Source: Lachnospiraceae bacterium (GTDB lineage: Bacteria; Bacillota; Clostridia; Lachnospirales; Lachnospiraceae). Taken from it: DNA of 54,768 nt. Positions 36,362-44,771 of the stretch are shown here, in pieces (the first letter of the stretch is position 1; each line of letters begins with the position of its first letter). The notes below the pieces were generated by a model. It did no database searches. It was not told the origin of the DNA and saw only the letters and a program-made list of their open reading frames with translations. The DNA lies in contig JAQYIU010000059.1 of NCBI GenBank assembly GCA_028721415.1, forward strand, positions 1-54,768, given 5' to 3'. Position numbers and translations under genes: made by a program.

Positions 36362-37153
36362 ATGGAATTAGCAAGTATTGCCAGTGGAAGCAGTGGTAAT
36401 TGTATTTATATAGGAAATAAAACCTCTCACTTTCTGATTGATACCGGAATCAGCCGAAAACGGATTGTGGAGGGATTAGCCCAGATGGAAATTACTCCGG
36501 ATATGATTGATGGGATTTTTATTACTCATGAGCATATGGATCATATCAGTGGGCTTGGGGTTTTTCTTCGAAAATACCCTGTGCCCGTTTTTGCGACATC
36601 AAAAACGATTGATGCGATTTTGTCAACCAGATCTCTGGGAGATATGAATCCAGAACTCTTTCATTCCCTTTCCCCGGATCATCCGGTGCGGATTGGAGAC
36701 ATTACAGCTAATGCATCCAGCATATATCACGATGCGGCAGATCCGGTATGTTATACCTTCACGGATGAACAATCGAAGGTGGGAATCGCTACAGATTTTG
36801 GAACCTATGACGATTATCTTATTGAAAAAATGCAGGGATGTGAATCTCTTCTTGTGGAGGCAAACCATGATCTCAATATGCTGATGGTAGGTCCTTATCC
36901 TTACCCTCTGAAAAGAAGAATCATGGGAAATAATGGACATTTGTCCAATGAGAGGGCAGGACAGTTTTTGTCCAGAATAATTGGGGAAGAATGCCAGCAC
37001 GTGTTTCTTGGTCATCTCAGCAAAGAAAACAACTATGGCGAGCTGGCTTATGAAACCGTAAAGGTAGAGCTGCTTTTACATAATATCGATATTGAAAAGA
37101 AGAATCTGACATTGCAGGTGGCAAGCCGAAGTGTTCCAACGATTGCAGTGTGA
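36362..37153 (+). CDS. MBL-fold metallo-hydrolase (YycJ/WalJ-like)
   Basis: 263 residues. The metal-binding motif THEHMDHISGL (HxHxDH) is at about residues 55-65; later ligands are in ATDFGTYDD and in VFLGHLSKENN (His). The start MELASIASGSSGNCIYIG is typical of the YycJ/WalJ group, which is exonuclease-like and, in Bacillus, linked to the WalRK operon. Here it is not next to a two-component system. It may act in DNA repair (family knowledge). Confidence 0.9.
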   Translation: MELASIASGSSGNCIYIGNKTSHFLIDTGISRKRIVEGLAQMEITPDMIDGIFITHEHMDHISGLGVFLRKYPVPVFATSKTIDAILSTRSLGDMNPELFHSLSPDHPVRIGDITANASSIYHDAADPVCYTFTDEQSKVGIATDFGTYDDYLIEKMQGCESLLVEANHDLNMLMVGPYPYPLKRRIMGNNGHLSNERAGQFLSRIIGEECQHVFLGHLSKENNYGELAYETVKVELLLHNIDIEKKNLTLQVASRSVPTIAV

Positions 37154-37174
37154 GAGGAAACAGGAGGAAGAAAA

Positions 37175-37462
37175 ATGAAAGAAAAACAGATGAAAAGATC
37201 CATTATTACTGTACTTGGTAAGGATTCCGTAGGAATTATCGCAAAGGTCTGCACGTATCTTGCCAGTAACAATATTAATATTCTGGATATTAATCAGACG
37301 ATCACAGCTGGTTACTTTAATATGATGATGATTGTGGAATCAGAAGAAATCACAAAAACATTTCCGGACATGGCATCAGAACTTGCACAGATCGGAGACG
37401 AGATTGGTGTGAGAATCCAGGCGCAGCATGAAGATATCTTTGAGATGATGCATCGTATTTAA
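37175..37462 (+). CDS. ACT-domain protein (UPF0237 type)
   Basis: 95 residues, almost entirely one ACT domain (RSIITVLGKDSVGIIAKVCTYLASNNINILDINQTI). Small ACT proteins bind amino acids and act as sensors. It is always found just before the DUF711 gene, 26 bases downstream here, so a joint function is likely. The ligand is unknown. Confidence 0.92.
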   Translation: MKEKQMKRSIITVLGKDSVGIIAKVCTYLASNNINILDINQTITAGYFNMMMIVESEEITKTFPDMASELAQIGDEIGVRIQAQHEDIFEMMHRI

Positions 37463-37488
37463 GAGAATAAATTGTACAGGAGGCTAAT

Positions 37489-38853
37489 ATGCTGAATATT
37501 AATGAGGTTATTGAGACCAATAAGATGATTCACGAGATGAATCTGGATGTCCGTACAATCACAATGGGAATCAGTCTTCTGGATTGTGTCGGTACTTCTG
37601 TTGATGAAGTTTGTGAAAAAATTTATCATAAAATCACAACAAAAGCAAAAGATCTGGTTAAGACCGGAAAAGAAATTGAGCAGGAATTTGGTATTCCGAT
37701 TGTAAATAAACGTATTTCTGTCACTCCGATTGCACTGGTGGGAGGCGGATGCTGTCAGGGACCGGAAGATTTTGTCCGTATTGCAAAAGAACTGGATCGG
37801 TGTGCAAAAGAGGTCGGAGTGAACTTTATTGGCGGTTATTCCGCTCTTGTGAATAAGGGGATGACACAGGCAGATGAATATCTGATTCGTTCGATTCCAC
37901 AGGCCCTTTCCGAAACAGAAAGAGTCTGCAGTTCTGTTAACGTAGGCTCTACAAAGACCGGAATTAATATGGATGCGGTCAAACTGATCGGTGAGATCAT
38001 CATTGAAACTGCGGAACTTACCAAAGAAAAGGATGGAATCGGTAATGCCAAATTTGTGGTATTTACCAATGCACCGGATGATAATCCGTTTATGGCAGGT
38101 GCTTTCCACGGTGTGACAGAAGCTGATTGTATTATTAATGTTGGTGTCAGCGGTCCTGGCGTAGTAAAGAGAGCCATTGAACAGGTAAGAGGAGAAAGTT
38201 TTGAAGTTCTCTGTGAGACAATCAAGAAAACAGCCTTTAAAGTTACCCGTGTAGGTCAGCTTGTAGCAAGAGAAGCATCCCGACGTCTGGATGTTCCATT
38301 TGGTATCATTGATTTATCCCTTGCTCCGACTCCGGCAGTGGGAGATAGTGTCGGTGAGATTCTGGACGAGATCGGTCTGGAATATGCCGGTGCTCCGGGT
38401 ACGACTGCTGGACTTGCTCTTTTTATTGACCAGGTAAATAAAGGCGGTGTTATGGCTTCCTCTTATGTAGGCGGATTGAGTGGTGCCTTTATTCCTGTTA
38501 GTGAAGATCAGAGAATGATTGATGCTGTAGAAGCCGGAGCTCTTTCGCTGGAAAAACTGGAGGCCATGACCTGCGTTTGTTCCGTTGGTCTTGATATGAT
38601 TGCGATACCGGGTGATACAAAAGCCTCTACCATTTCCGGAATCATCGCTGATGAGATGGCACTTGGTATGGTAAACCAAAAGACAACTGCAGTTCGTATT
38701 ATCCCTGTGATTGGAAAAGGAGTCGGAGATACAGTAGAATTTGGAGGTTTACTGGGATATGCTCCAATTATGCCGGTGAATCAGTTTGACTGTAGCGCTT
38801 TTGTAAATCGCGGTGGAAGAATTCCGGCACCAATTCACAGTTTTAAAAATTAA
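37489..38853 (+). CDS. DUF711 (UPF0210) PFL-like protein
   Basis: 454 residues; ATG at 37489 after AGGAGG. The fold is related to pyruvate formate-lyase-like barrels, hence the database name 'PFL family protein', but no glycyl-radical motif is present. Conserved stretches include [50 protein letters not shown] and [18 protein letters not shown]. Cytoplasmic and highly conserved in Clostridia and archaea. Biochemical role unknown; its link to an ACT sensor suggests amino-acid-related metabolism (inference). Confidence 0.92.
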   Translation: MLNINEVIETNKMIHEMNLDVRTITMGISLLDCVGTSVDEVCEKIYHKITTKAKDLVKTGKEIEQEFGIPIVNKRISVTPIALVGGGCCQGPEDFVRIAKELDRCAKEVGVNFIGGYSALVNKGMTQADEYLIRSIPQALSETERVCSSVNVGSTKTGINMDAVKLIGEIIIETAELTKEKDGIGNAKFVVFTNAPDDNPFMAGAFHGVTEADCIINVGVSGPGVVKRAIEQVRGESFEVLCETIKKTAFKVTRVGQLVAREASRRLDVPFGIIDLSLAPTPAVGDSVGEILDEIGLEYAGAPGTTAGLALFIDQVNKGGVMASSYVGGLSGAFIPVSEDQRMIDAVEAGALSLEKLEAMTCVCSVGLDMIAIPGDTKASTISGIIADEMALGMVNQKTTAVRIIPVIGKGVGDTVEFGGLLGYAPIMPVNQFDCSAFVNRGGRIPAPIHSFKN

Positions 38854-38931
38854 TATTTTTTTGGATATAAAAGGTATACATTTTCTGCTTTTTCATATAT
38901 TAATGGAAAAGCGGGAAAAGAGTACTGATTT

Positions 38932-39252
38932 ATGGATGAAAAATCTTATAACAAGCCTGGAAATCATTACAGACATAGAGAAGAATTTTCTTCTCTATAT
39001 AGCTATGGCAGAAATAATATTACATACAGACATGATAGAGACGAAACTCCCTTGCCTTTTGGTATGGGATTTCGTCTTCGTCTGCTTTTATGTATCATAT
39101 TATTTCTGTTTTTTTTATTATCTGATCACTTTGTATTTCAAGAGAAAGAGATGCAGACCGTTTATCAGAAGCTGGAAGAGACAACTTCTGGAAAAGAATG
39201 GAAAAAATATGCAGTCACAGTTTTTGAAAATATAAAAGAATTGGATCAATAA
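38932..39252 (+). CDS. Hypothetical single-pass membrane protein
   Basis: 106 residues. A hydrophilic, Tyr/His/Arg-rich N-terminal 45 residues are followed by one strong hydrophobic helix (RLLLCIILFLFFLLSDHFVF, about residues 49-68) and a charged C-terminal tail. No signal peptidase site is seen, so type II orientation is likely. The ribosome site is weak. The long amphipathic-plus-helix layout looks protein-like, but no homolog is recognised. Separate from DUF711 by 78 AT-rich bases without a terminator. Confidence 0.6.
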   Translation: MDEKSYNKPGNHYRHREEFSSLYSYGRNNITYRHDRDETPLPFGMGFRLRLLLCIILFLFFLLSDHFVFQEKEMQTVYQKLEETTSGKEWKKYAVTVFENIKELDQ

Positions 39253-39344
39253 GATTAAATTTTACCATTGCATACCTTTAATATTTCGTATATAATTATA
39301 TTATAAATTATAATAAAACAACTTAAAATATATATTTACTATTT

Positions 39345-39560
39345 TCAAAAATGATCATTATCATCAGGAAAGTGCTCAATAATATCTTCAACTCGACAAT
39401 CGAGAATATTGCAAAGTCGATCAATGGTAATCACTGTAATATTTTTATTATGGCGGAGCCGGTCAAGCTGTGAGCGGTTCATATTATATTTAGTATATAG
39501 ATCGTATTGGGAGATTCCCTTTTCTTTCATTGTTTTCCAAAGTTTATCATATGTAATCAA
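39345..39560 (-). CDS. XRE-family helix-turn-helix regulator
   Basis: 71 residues from a TTG at 39560 (MITYDKLWKTMKEKGISQYD); AGGTGG lies eight bases upstream. An earlier GTG (39572) would lie within that site. The HTH is KGISQYDLYTKYNMNRSQLDRLRHNK, and the following TVITIDRLCNILDCRVEDII is the Cro/CI-type closing helix. It is a stand-alone DNA-binding domain of the small 'helix-turn-helix transcriptional regulator' kind. A dyad AATAGTGT-N10-ACACTATT lies about 55 bases upstream. Confidence 0.85.
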   Translation of the reverse strand: MITYDKLWKTMKEKGISQYDLYTKYNMNRSQLDRLRHNKNITVITIDRLCNILDCRVEDIIEHFPDDNDHF

Positions 39561-39614
39561 TTTTATTTCCACCTATCGTTTTTGTTTTCATTATCGGTGG
39601 AAATCAGATTACTT

Positions 39615-39640
39615 AATAGTGTTCATATATTGACACTATT
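39615..39640. promoter_or_regulatory. Inverted repeat upstream of the XRE gene
   Basis: AATAGTGT (39615-39622) and ACACTATT (39633-39640) form a perfect 8-bp dyad with a 10-base spacer. It is the right size and place for an operator used by the XRE protein or the ribbon-helix-helix protein; also possibly a weak hairpin. Confidence 0.5.
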
Positions 39641-39690
39641 TGATAATAAAAATGACTATAAGAATGGATATGAGAGAATGAAGAAGCAGA

Positions 39691-39852
39691 TTATTTTATC
39701 TCACCGTACTTTTTTTCGTGTTCTGCGATCAGTTTACGAATCAGATAAAGTAATTCTCCGTTCATGGATCTTCCCTCGAATTCAACGACATATTTAAATT
39801 TACGGTGGGTTTCAGAATCAATTCTTAAACCGATATGTTTATCTTTTTCCAT
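39691..39852 (-). CDS. Small Arc-like ribbon-helix-helix protein (53 aa)
   Basis: ATG at 39852 (AAAGGG upstream) to TAA at 39691. The product begins MEKDKHIGLRIDSETHRKFK and continues YVVEFEGRSMNGELLYLIRK before a charged end. The short beta strand (HIGLRIDSETH) followed by two helices with GRSMNGELLYLIR is the Arc/MetJ DNA-binding fold. The gene is below common length cutoffs and easily missed. It is probably a dimeric repressor. No toxin partner is adjacent, so a toxin-antitoxin role is not supported. Confidence 0.8.
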   Translation of the reverse strand: MEKDKHIGLRIDSETHRKFKYVVEFEGRSMNGELLYLIRKLIAEHEKKYGEIK

Positions 39853-39901
39853 TTTGATCCCTTTCTATATAGATAGTACTTTTCTTGTTTAGTAAGTTCA
39901 T

Positions 39902-39952
39902 TTTAAGTACGATTTATTCAGAAATGTTGTAAACGGACTTGTTTTAAGTACA
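39902..39952. repeat. Direct repeat TTTTAAGTAC upstream of the Arc-like gene
   Basis: TTTTAAGTAC occurs at 39902-39911 and 39943-39952, 41 bases (about four helical turns) apart, between the Arc-like gene and the divergent membrane-protein gene. A related AGTACTTTTC lies at about 39875. Such phased boxes suit cooperative binding by a ribbon-helix-helix dimer controlling both genes (inference). Confidence 0.5.
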
Positions 39953-39975
39953 GAGAATTTTGGGGAGGACAAAAG

Positions 39976-40308
39976 ATGGCTTTGAATTTAAAAGAAAAAA
40001 TAAAATATATCTATGCAAACAGAACGAAGACACACTTCCTTGATTTTTGTATAAAGGTGTCAATCATTTCATATTTTCTGTCATTTTTACTTTTGGGAAT
40101 CAGTGCGTTTCTTCCACAGCACAGTATGATTCGAACTCTGGTGACGATTGTGTCGGTGATTGCTGTAATATGTGGTGTTCTTCTTGCTGGATATGCAAAT
40201 GGACATGGAATTGATGAGAATGCATTTAAAGAAGATTATGTATTTGAAACAGAAGAAGAACTGAAAGAGTTACAGGAGATGATAGATTCTCGTAAGAGTA
40301 ATCTGTAA
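39976..40308 (+). CDS. Hypothetical two-helix membrane protein
   Basis: 110 residues; ATG at 39976 after GGGGAGGA. Basic N-terminal 25 residues, two membrane helices (about 27-48 and 54-74) joined by a short loop, and an acidic cytoplasmic tail (FETEEELKELQEMIDSRKSNL). No family recognised. Divergent from the Arc-like regulator, which may control it. Followed by a strong terminator. Confidence 0.75.
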   Translation: MALNLKEKIKYIYANRTKTHFLDFCIKVSIISYFLSFLLLGISAFLPQHSMIRTLVTIVSVIAVICGVLLAGYANGHGIDENAFKEDYVFETEEELKELQEMIDSRKSNL

Positions 40309-40316
40309 AGAAATAA

Positions 40317-40380
40317 AAAGGAAACCATTCTCTTACATGTATAATGACATTGGGGCGGATGGTTTCCTTTATTATTATGT
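40317..40380. terminator. Bidirectional terminator between the membrane-protein gene and nadA
   Basis: AAAGGAAACCAT (40317-40328) and ATGGTTTCCTTT (40369-40380) are perfect complements. A/T runs on both outer sides allow termination of both the plus-strand gene and the minus-strand nadA. Confidence 0.8.
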
Positions 40381-40441
40381 CCTGAACTATGATTTATGAT
40401 TTGATACGTGCGTTCGGCTTTAATGTTTATGAAAAGGATGA

Positions 40442-41359
40442 TTATCCAAGTTCGATCATGGTATCAAGACATGCCAGGGCTTTTTTCATTACTTCTTCAG
40501 ATAATGTGATTTCTTCGCCGCCAATGCCTTCTACACAATTAAGTACATCTCCTAAAGTGGTCATCTTCATATTATGACAGACACAATCTTTGGATAAAGG
40601 ATAGAAACGTTTATCCGGGCACATAAATTGAAGGTGCTGTACGATACTGTTTTCGGTTCCGATAACAAACTCTTTTTGTGCACTGTTTTTAGCATAATCC
40701 ATGATTCCTGTAGTGCTTCCGACATAATCCGCCTTTTCAGACACTTCCGGAAGACATTCCGGATGGACCAGAAGAAGAGCTTCCGGATGAAGTTTTTTTG
40801 CTTTTTTCACATCTTTTTCAGAAACTCTTACATGCGTCGGACATCCGCCGTGAACCAATTTGATATTCTTTTCCGGAACCTGTTTTGCAACCCATTGTCC
40901 CAGGTTACAGTCAGGGACAAAAAGAATATTCTGGGAATCCATGTTTTTGATGATTTTTACTGCGGAAGAAGAAGTCACGCACACATCACATACTGTCTTT
41001 AACGCAGAAGTGGTATTTACATAAGCAGCAACGGCATAACCGGGATTTTGCTCTTTTAACTGAAGGATCATTTCAGCATCCATTTGATTTGCCATAGGGC
41101 AATCGGCTTCAGAATTAGATAAAAGAACTTTCTTTTCCGGGGAAAGGATCTTTACTGTTTCGGCCATAAACCGGACACCGCACATCAGAACAGTGCTGCA
41201 ATCGGACTTGGCAGCCTGAACACTTAATCCATAAGAATCGCCTACATAGTCAGCAACTTCCCAGATATCGTGGCTCTGGTATGCATGAGCGAGAATACAA
41301 ATATCGTTTTCTTTTTTTAACTGCAGGATCCGTTCCTGCATTTCCTTTGTAGTATACAT
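40442..41359 (-). CDS. nadA: Quinolinate synthase NadA
   Basis: 305 residues from the ATG at 41359. Typical motifs are LAHAYQSHDIWEVADYVGDS (dihydroxyacetone-phosphate site), MCGVRFMAETVKILSPEKKV, VPDCNLGQWVA, HPECLPEV and GTENSIVQHLQF. Cysteines suited to the [4Fe-4S] cluster lie in VLMCGVRF, HPECLP and KDCVCHNM. It condenses iminoaspartate with DHAP to form quinolinate. Transcribed divergently from nadB, sharing a regulatory gap. Confidence 0.96.
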   Translation of the reverse strand: MYTTKEMQERILQLKKENDICILAHAYQSHDIWEVADYVGDSYGLSVQAAKSDCSTVLMCGVRFMAETVKILSPEKKVLLSNSEADCPMANQMDAEMILQLKEQNPGYAVAAYVNTTSALKTVCDVCVTSSSAVKIIKNMDSQNILFVPDCNLGQWVAKQVPEKNIKLVHGGCPTHVRVSEKDVKKAKKLHPEALLLVHPECLPEVSEKADYVGSTTGIMDYAKNSAQKEFVIGTENSIVQHLQFMCPDKRFYPLSKDCVCHNMKMTTLGDVLNCVEGIGGEEITLSEEVMKKALACLDTMIELG

Positions 41360-41422
41360 TTTTAATCTCCAATACTATAACTGTTTTTTCTCTGTCGCCT
41401 ATGAAAGAGAATTTTCTATCTG

Positions 41423-41451
41423 ATTATACAGCAGTCGTTATTCGCTGTCAA
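41423..41451 (-). promoter_or_regulatory. Promoter of nadA
   Basis: On the minus strand TTGACA (plus 41446-41451), a 17-base spacer and TATAAT (plus 41423-41428): a full consensus. The -35 abuts an ACAGGTGT box. Confidence 0.85.
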
Positions 41452-41452
41452 C

Positions 41453-41482
41453 ACAGGTGTAAAAAATATATTTAACAGGTGT
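41453..41482. promoter_or_regulatory. Two ACAGGTGT boxes, likely NiaR operators
   Basis: ACAGGTGT occurs at 41453-41460 and 41475-41482, exactly 22 bases (two turns) apart. One abuts the nadA -35 and the other abuts the nadB -35. Firmicute NiaR sites contain a similar TGT/ACA core, and niaR itself lies downstream of nadC, so repression by NiaR with nicotinate is the natural reading. Confidence 0.65.
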
Positions 41483-41483
41483 C

Positions 41484-41512
41484 TTGTCAGTTGATAATTA
41501 CTGTGTTATAAT
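41484..41512 (+). promoter_or_regulatory. Promoter of nadB-nadC
   Basis: TTGTCA (41484-41489), 17 bases, TATAAT (41507-41512). The -35 is directly after the second ACAGGTGT box. Confidence 0.8.
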
Positions 41513-41582
41513 CAATCCTGTTTGTGAGGCAGTGATATGAATATGATCTGCTGGTTTTGAAATAGACAGAAAGACAGGTATT

Positions 41583-42881
41583 ATGATGAAAACAGATATT
41601 TTAATTATAGGAAGCGGATGCTCTGGTCTTTATTGTGCATTACATCTTCCCGAAGAAAAACAGATTACGGTGATAACAAAGTCGGATCTTGAGAGCAGTG
41701 ATTCTTTCCTGGCTCAGGGAGGAATGTGCATGTTAAAAGATGACTTTGACTACAATAGTTATTTTGAGGATACCATGCGGGCAGGTCATTATAAAAATGA
41801 CGAGAAATCCGTGGAGATTATGATTCGTTCTTCCAGAGATATCGTTGATGATTTACTTGGGTATGGTGTTGATTTTCAGCGAGAAGAGGATGGAACCCTG
41901 GCATTTACCCGTGAAGGTGCTCATTCTGAACAACGAATTCTTTTTCATGAAGATATCACCGGCAAAGAGATTACCAGTAAGCTTTTGAAACAGGTAAAGA
42001 ATAGAAAGAATATCACTTTGATGGAGTATACAACCATGCTTGACATTCTTTGTAAAGATAATTGCTGTTATGGTGCTGTCGTACGTCATAAAGATGGGAA
42101 GCTGGAAAATGTATTATCTGATTATACGATTCTGGCTACCGGAGGAATCGGAGGACTTTATCTCCACTCTACGAATTTCAGACATTTAACAGGGGATTCC
42201 ATAGCGATTGCAATCAAACATCATATTGCGTTAAAAGATATTAACTATGTGCAGATCCATCCTACCACACTCTATACGGAACAGAACGAAGAACGAAGTT
42301 TTCTGATTTCAGAATCTGTGCGGGGAGAAGGAGCCAAACTGTACGACATTCATATGAATCGGTTTGTCAATGAACTTCTGCCAAGGGATGTGGTGACTGA
42401 TGCGATTCATCAGCAGATGCAGAAAGATCATTCGGATTATGTATGGGAAGATCTTCGTTCAATCCCGGAAGATGAATTGAAAATGCATTTTCCGAATATC
42501 GTGGAACATTGTGAAGCCATGGGATATGATGTAACGAAAGAATGTATTCCGGTAGTACCTGCGCAGCATTATTTTATGGGAGGAATTGCAGTGGATCATC
42601 AGAGTCGTACTTCCATGGAACATTTATACGCCGTGGGAGAGACAGCCTGCAATGGTGTTCACGGACAGAATCGTCTTGCTAGCAATTCCTTACTGGAAAG
42701 TCTTGTTTTTGCTAAGAGGGCTGCATTTGAGATAAAAAATACCTATTGCCCGATAGAACAGCTACAGGAAGATAACACCAATTTAGAACATTATCAGGAT
42801 AGTGAAAAGCTTGCAGAAGAGTATCGCAACCTTGTCCTTGGAGAGATTGAGAAAAGAGAAGCGGAACACTTATCCGCCTGA
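41583..42881 (+). CDS. nadB: L-aspartate oxidase NadB
   Basis: 432 residues. FAD motif DILIIGSGCSGLYCALHLP near the start, LAQGGMCML, and REGAHSEQRILFHEDITGKEI. The catalytic region has HPTTLYTEQNEERSFLISESVRGEGAKL and VVPAQHYFMGGIAVD. It oxidises aspartate to iminoaspartate, in anaerobes probably with fumarate as acceptor. It is shorter than E. coli NadB (540), lacking most of the C-terminal helical domain, as is common in Clostridia. The ribosome site is weak. Confidence 0.95.
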   Translation: MMKTDILIIGSGCSGLYCALHLPEEKQITVITKSDLESSDSFLAQGGMCMLKDDFDYNSYFEDTMRAGHYKNDEKSVEIMIRSSRDIVDDLLGYGVDFQREEDGTLAFTREGAHSEQRILFHEDITGKEITSKLLKQVKNRKNITLMEYTTMLDILCKDNCCYGAVVRHKDGKLENVLSDYTILATGGIGGLYLHSTNFRHLTGDSIAIAIKHHIALKDINYVQIHPTTLYTEQNEERSFLISESVRGEGAKLYDIHMNRFVNELLPRDVVTDAIHQQMQKDHSDYVWEDLRSIPEDELKMHFPNIVEHCEAMGYDVTKECIPVVPAQHYFMGGIAVDHQSRTSMEHLYAVGETACNGVHGQNRLASNSLLESLVFAKRAAFEIKNTYCPIEQLQEDNTNLEHYQDSEKLAEEYRNLVLGEIEKREAEHLSA

Positions 42882-42954
42882 AACATGATATATCAGTTTA
42901 AAAAGAAATAAATAAGAAATACAATCATAGATAGCAGAAAAAGGAGTTAATAAA

Positions 42955-43809
42955 ATGTTTGATCCAGTTACTTTACAATTAAATGTTGACCCGTTAATTC
43001 TCAGTGCGTTGAAAGAAGATATTACGAATGAAGATGTTTCAACAAACAGTGTAATGCCTAAAGCACAGGCAGGAGAAGCTGATTTGATCTGCAAGGAAGA
43101 TGGAATTATCTGTGGACTTCAGATTTTTGAAAGAGTGTTTGCTTTAATGGATGAAAAAACAGAAGTCGAAACTTATGTCCAGGATGGAGATTTGGTGGTA
43201 AAAGGACAATTGATGGCAAAGGTTCGCGGTGATATTCGTGTACTTTTATGTGGAGAGAGAACGGCCCTCAATTATCTGCAGCGGATGAGCGGGATTGCAA
43301 CCTATACTCACAGTGTGGCTTCCCTTCTCGAAGGAACGAAGACCAAACTGTTAGATACCAGAAAGACGACACCGAATAATCGTATTTTTGAAAAATATTC
43401 GGTTCGGATTGGAGGAGGAAATAATCATCGTCTGAATCTTTCGGATGGTGTCATGCTGAAAGATAATCATATTGGAGCTGCCGGCGGAGTGAAGGAAGCA
43501 GTTACTATGGCCAGAGAATATGCCCCTTTTGTTCGAAAGATCGAAGTGGAAGTAGAAAATCTTGATATGGTAAAAGAAGCTGTGGAAGCAGGGGCAGATA
43601 TTATCATGCTTGATAATATGAGCCATGAAATGATGCGACAGGCCATAGAGTATATTGATGGAAGAGCCCAGGTAGAGATATCTGGTAATGTCACAAAAGA
43701 AAATATTGCCAGACTTACCGACCTTGGGGTTGATTTCATTTCCAGTGGTGCATTGACGCATTCTGCTCCTATTCTGGATATTTCTTTAAAGAATCTCCAT
43801 CGTCTGTAA
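42955..43809 (+). CDS. nadC: Nicotinate-nucleotide pyrophosphorylase NadC
   Basis: 284 residues; ATG at 42955 after AAGGAG. Motifs GERTALNYLQRMSGIAT, LDTRKTTPNNRIFEKYSVRIGGGNNHR, LKDNHI, VEVENLDMVKEAVEAGADIIMLDNM and ISSGALTHSAPILDISL are those of quinolinate phosphoribosyltransferase. It forms NaMN from quinolinate and PRPP. Second gene of the nadB operon. Confidence 0.97.
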   Translation: MFDPVTLQLNVDPLILSALKEDITNEDVSTNSVMPKAQAGEADLICKEDGIICGLQIFERVFALMDEKTEVETYVQDGDLVVKGQLMAKVRGDIRVLLCGERTALNYLQRMSGIATYTHSVASLLEGTKTKLLDTRKTTPNNRIFEKYSVRIGGGNNHRLNLSDGVMLKDNHIGAAGGVKEAVTMAREYAPFVRKIEVEVENLDMVKEAVEAGADIIMLDNMSHEMMRQAIEYIDGRAQVEISGNVTKENIARLTDLGVDFISSGALTHSAPILDISLKNLHRL

Positions 43810-43878
43810 AAGGATGTCAGATATATCGTACAAAATTGTTACATTAATAACGGTATTTTGAATTTTTTTGGAGAATGA

Positions 43879-43907
43879 TTGACAGAATCTTTCACCATAA
43901 TTATAAT
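43879..43907 (+). promoter_or_regulatory. Promoter of niaR
   Basis: TTGACA (43879-43884), 17 bases, TATAAT (43902-43907). No ACAGGTGT box is present here, so niaR may be constitutive. Confidence 0.85.
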
Positions 43908-43972
43908 GAAATAGTGATGATCCCATTTAGCTTTTGGGAAAATAATAATTTGTAAGAAAGGTGACGCAGAAT

Positions 43973-44539
43973 ATGAACGGTAAAGATAGAAGAAAATGTA
44001 TTCTTCAGATTTTATCAGCCAGTGATAAACCGGTTTCCGGTGTGTCCATGGCAAAGCAATTGCAGGTCAGCCGTCAGATTATTGTACAGGATATCGCACT
44101 GCTGCGCGCCAATGGAAGTGAAATTCTTTCTACCAACCACGGATATCTCCTGCAAAGTGAACAAAGTGTGAGTCGGGTATTTAAACTGATTCACTCTGAC
44201 AGTGAAGTGGAGGAAGAATTATCAATGATCGTCGACATGGGCGGCATTGTGAGGGATGTTTTTGTTTATCATAAAGTATACGGTGTCGTGAGGGCGGAGA
44301 TGAATATCCGTTCCCGTCTGGATGCTCATAATTTTATGAAAGATATCGCTCTTGGAAAATCCAGTCTTCTCAAAAATATTACATCCGGTTACCATTATCA
44401 TACCGTATATGCCGACAGTGAGGAGACACTGGATCTGATTCAGGATCAGCTCCAGGAGAGAGGATTCCTTGCCAAATTGCAGGATTATGAGCCTGTTGAT
44501 TTTTGGAGCAAAACAGAAAAACAACCATCCTGTATGTAA
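43973..44539 (+). CDS. niaR: NAD biosynthesis regulator NiaR (HTH + 3H domain)
   Basis: 188 residues from the ATG at 43973 (AAAGGTG upstream). A winged HTH occupies residues 1-65 (KPVSGVSMAKQLQVSRQIIVQDI). The C-terminal 3H domain carries the naming histidines in VFVYHKVYGVV, LDAHNFM and GYHYHTV, which bind metal and the nicotinic-acid ligand. It represses NAD synthesis genes. Placed just after nadC, with targets likely at 41453-41482. Confidence 0.93.
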   Translation: MNGKDRRKCILQILSASDKPVSGVSMAKQLQVSRQIIVQDIALLRANGSEILSTNHGYLLQSEQSVSRVFKLIHSDSEVEEELSMIVDMGGIVRDVFVYHKVYGVVRAEMNIRSRLDAHNFMKDIALGKSSLLKNITSGYHYHTVYADSEETLDLIQDQLQERGFLAKLQDYEPVDFWSKTEKQPSCM

Positions 44540-44631
44540 AGTTTGACAAAAAAACATATATTTTTTGTGAAAAAAGATACAAGACTACTCTTTGTTATTT
44601 TAATAACTTGTGCTTTTTTGACAAAAAAAGA

Positions 44632-44660
44632 TTGATTTATCCTTCTGTATGTTATATATT
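44632..44660 (+). promoter_or_regulatory. Candidate promoter of the SDR gene
   Basis: TTGATT (44632-44637), 17 bases, TATATT (44655-44660), about 110 bases before the ATG. Two upstream TTGACA hexamers (44543, 44618) have no matching -10. The leader 44661-44771 holds nothing else recognised. Confidence 0.5.
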
Positions 44661-44771
44661 AAATAACAGAAATTGTATTGATTTGTGTACATGAAAGAAA
44701 GATGGAAGATATTTTTTCGTACGGTATCATTACAGAATCTATTTTATATATATACAGGAGGATTTTTTATT

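Noticed and set aside
38813-39235. Alternative overlapping frame as the gene after DUF711
   Set aside because: It begins inside the DUF711 coding region in another frame and lacks the composition of a membrane protein tail; the frame 38932-39252 is more protein-like.
39691-39852. Antitoxin of a toxin-antitoxin pair
   Set aside because: No adjacent toxin-like gene in the same orientation; the nearest genes are an XRE regulator and a divergent membrane protein.
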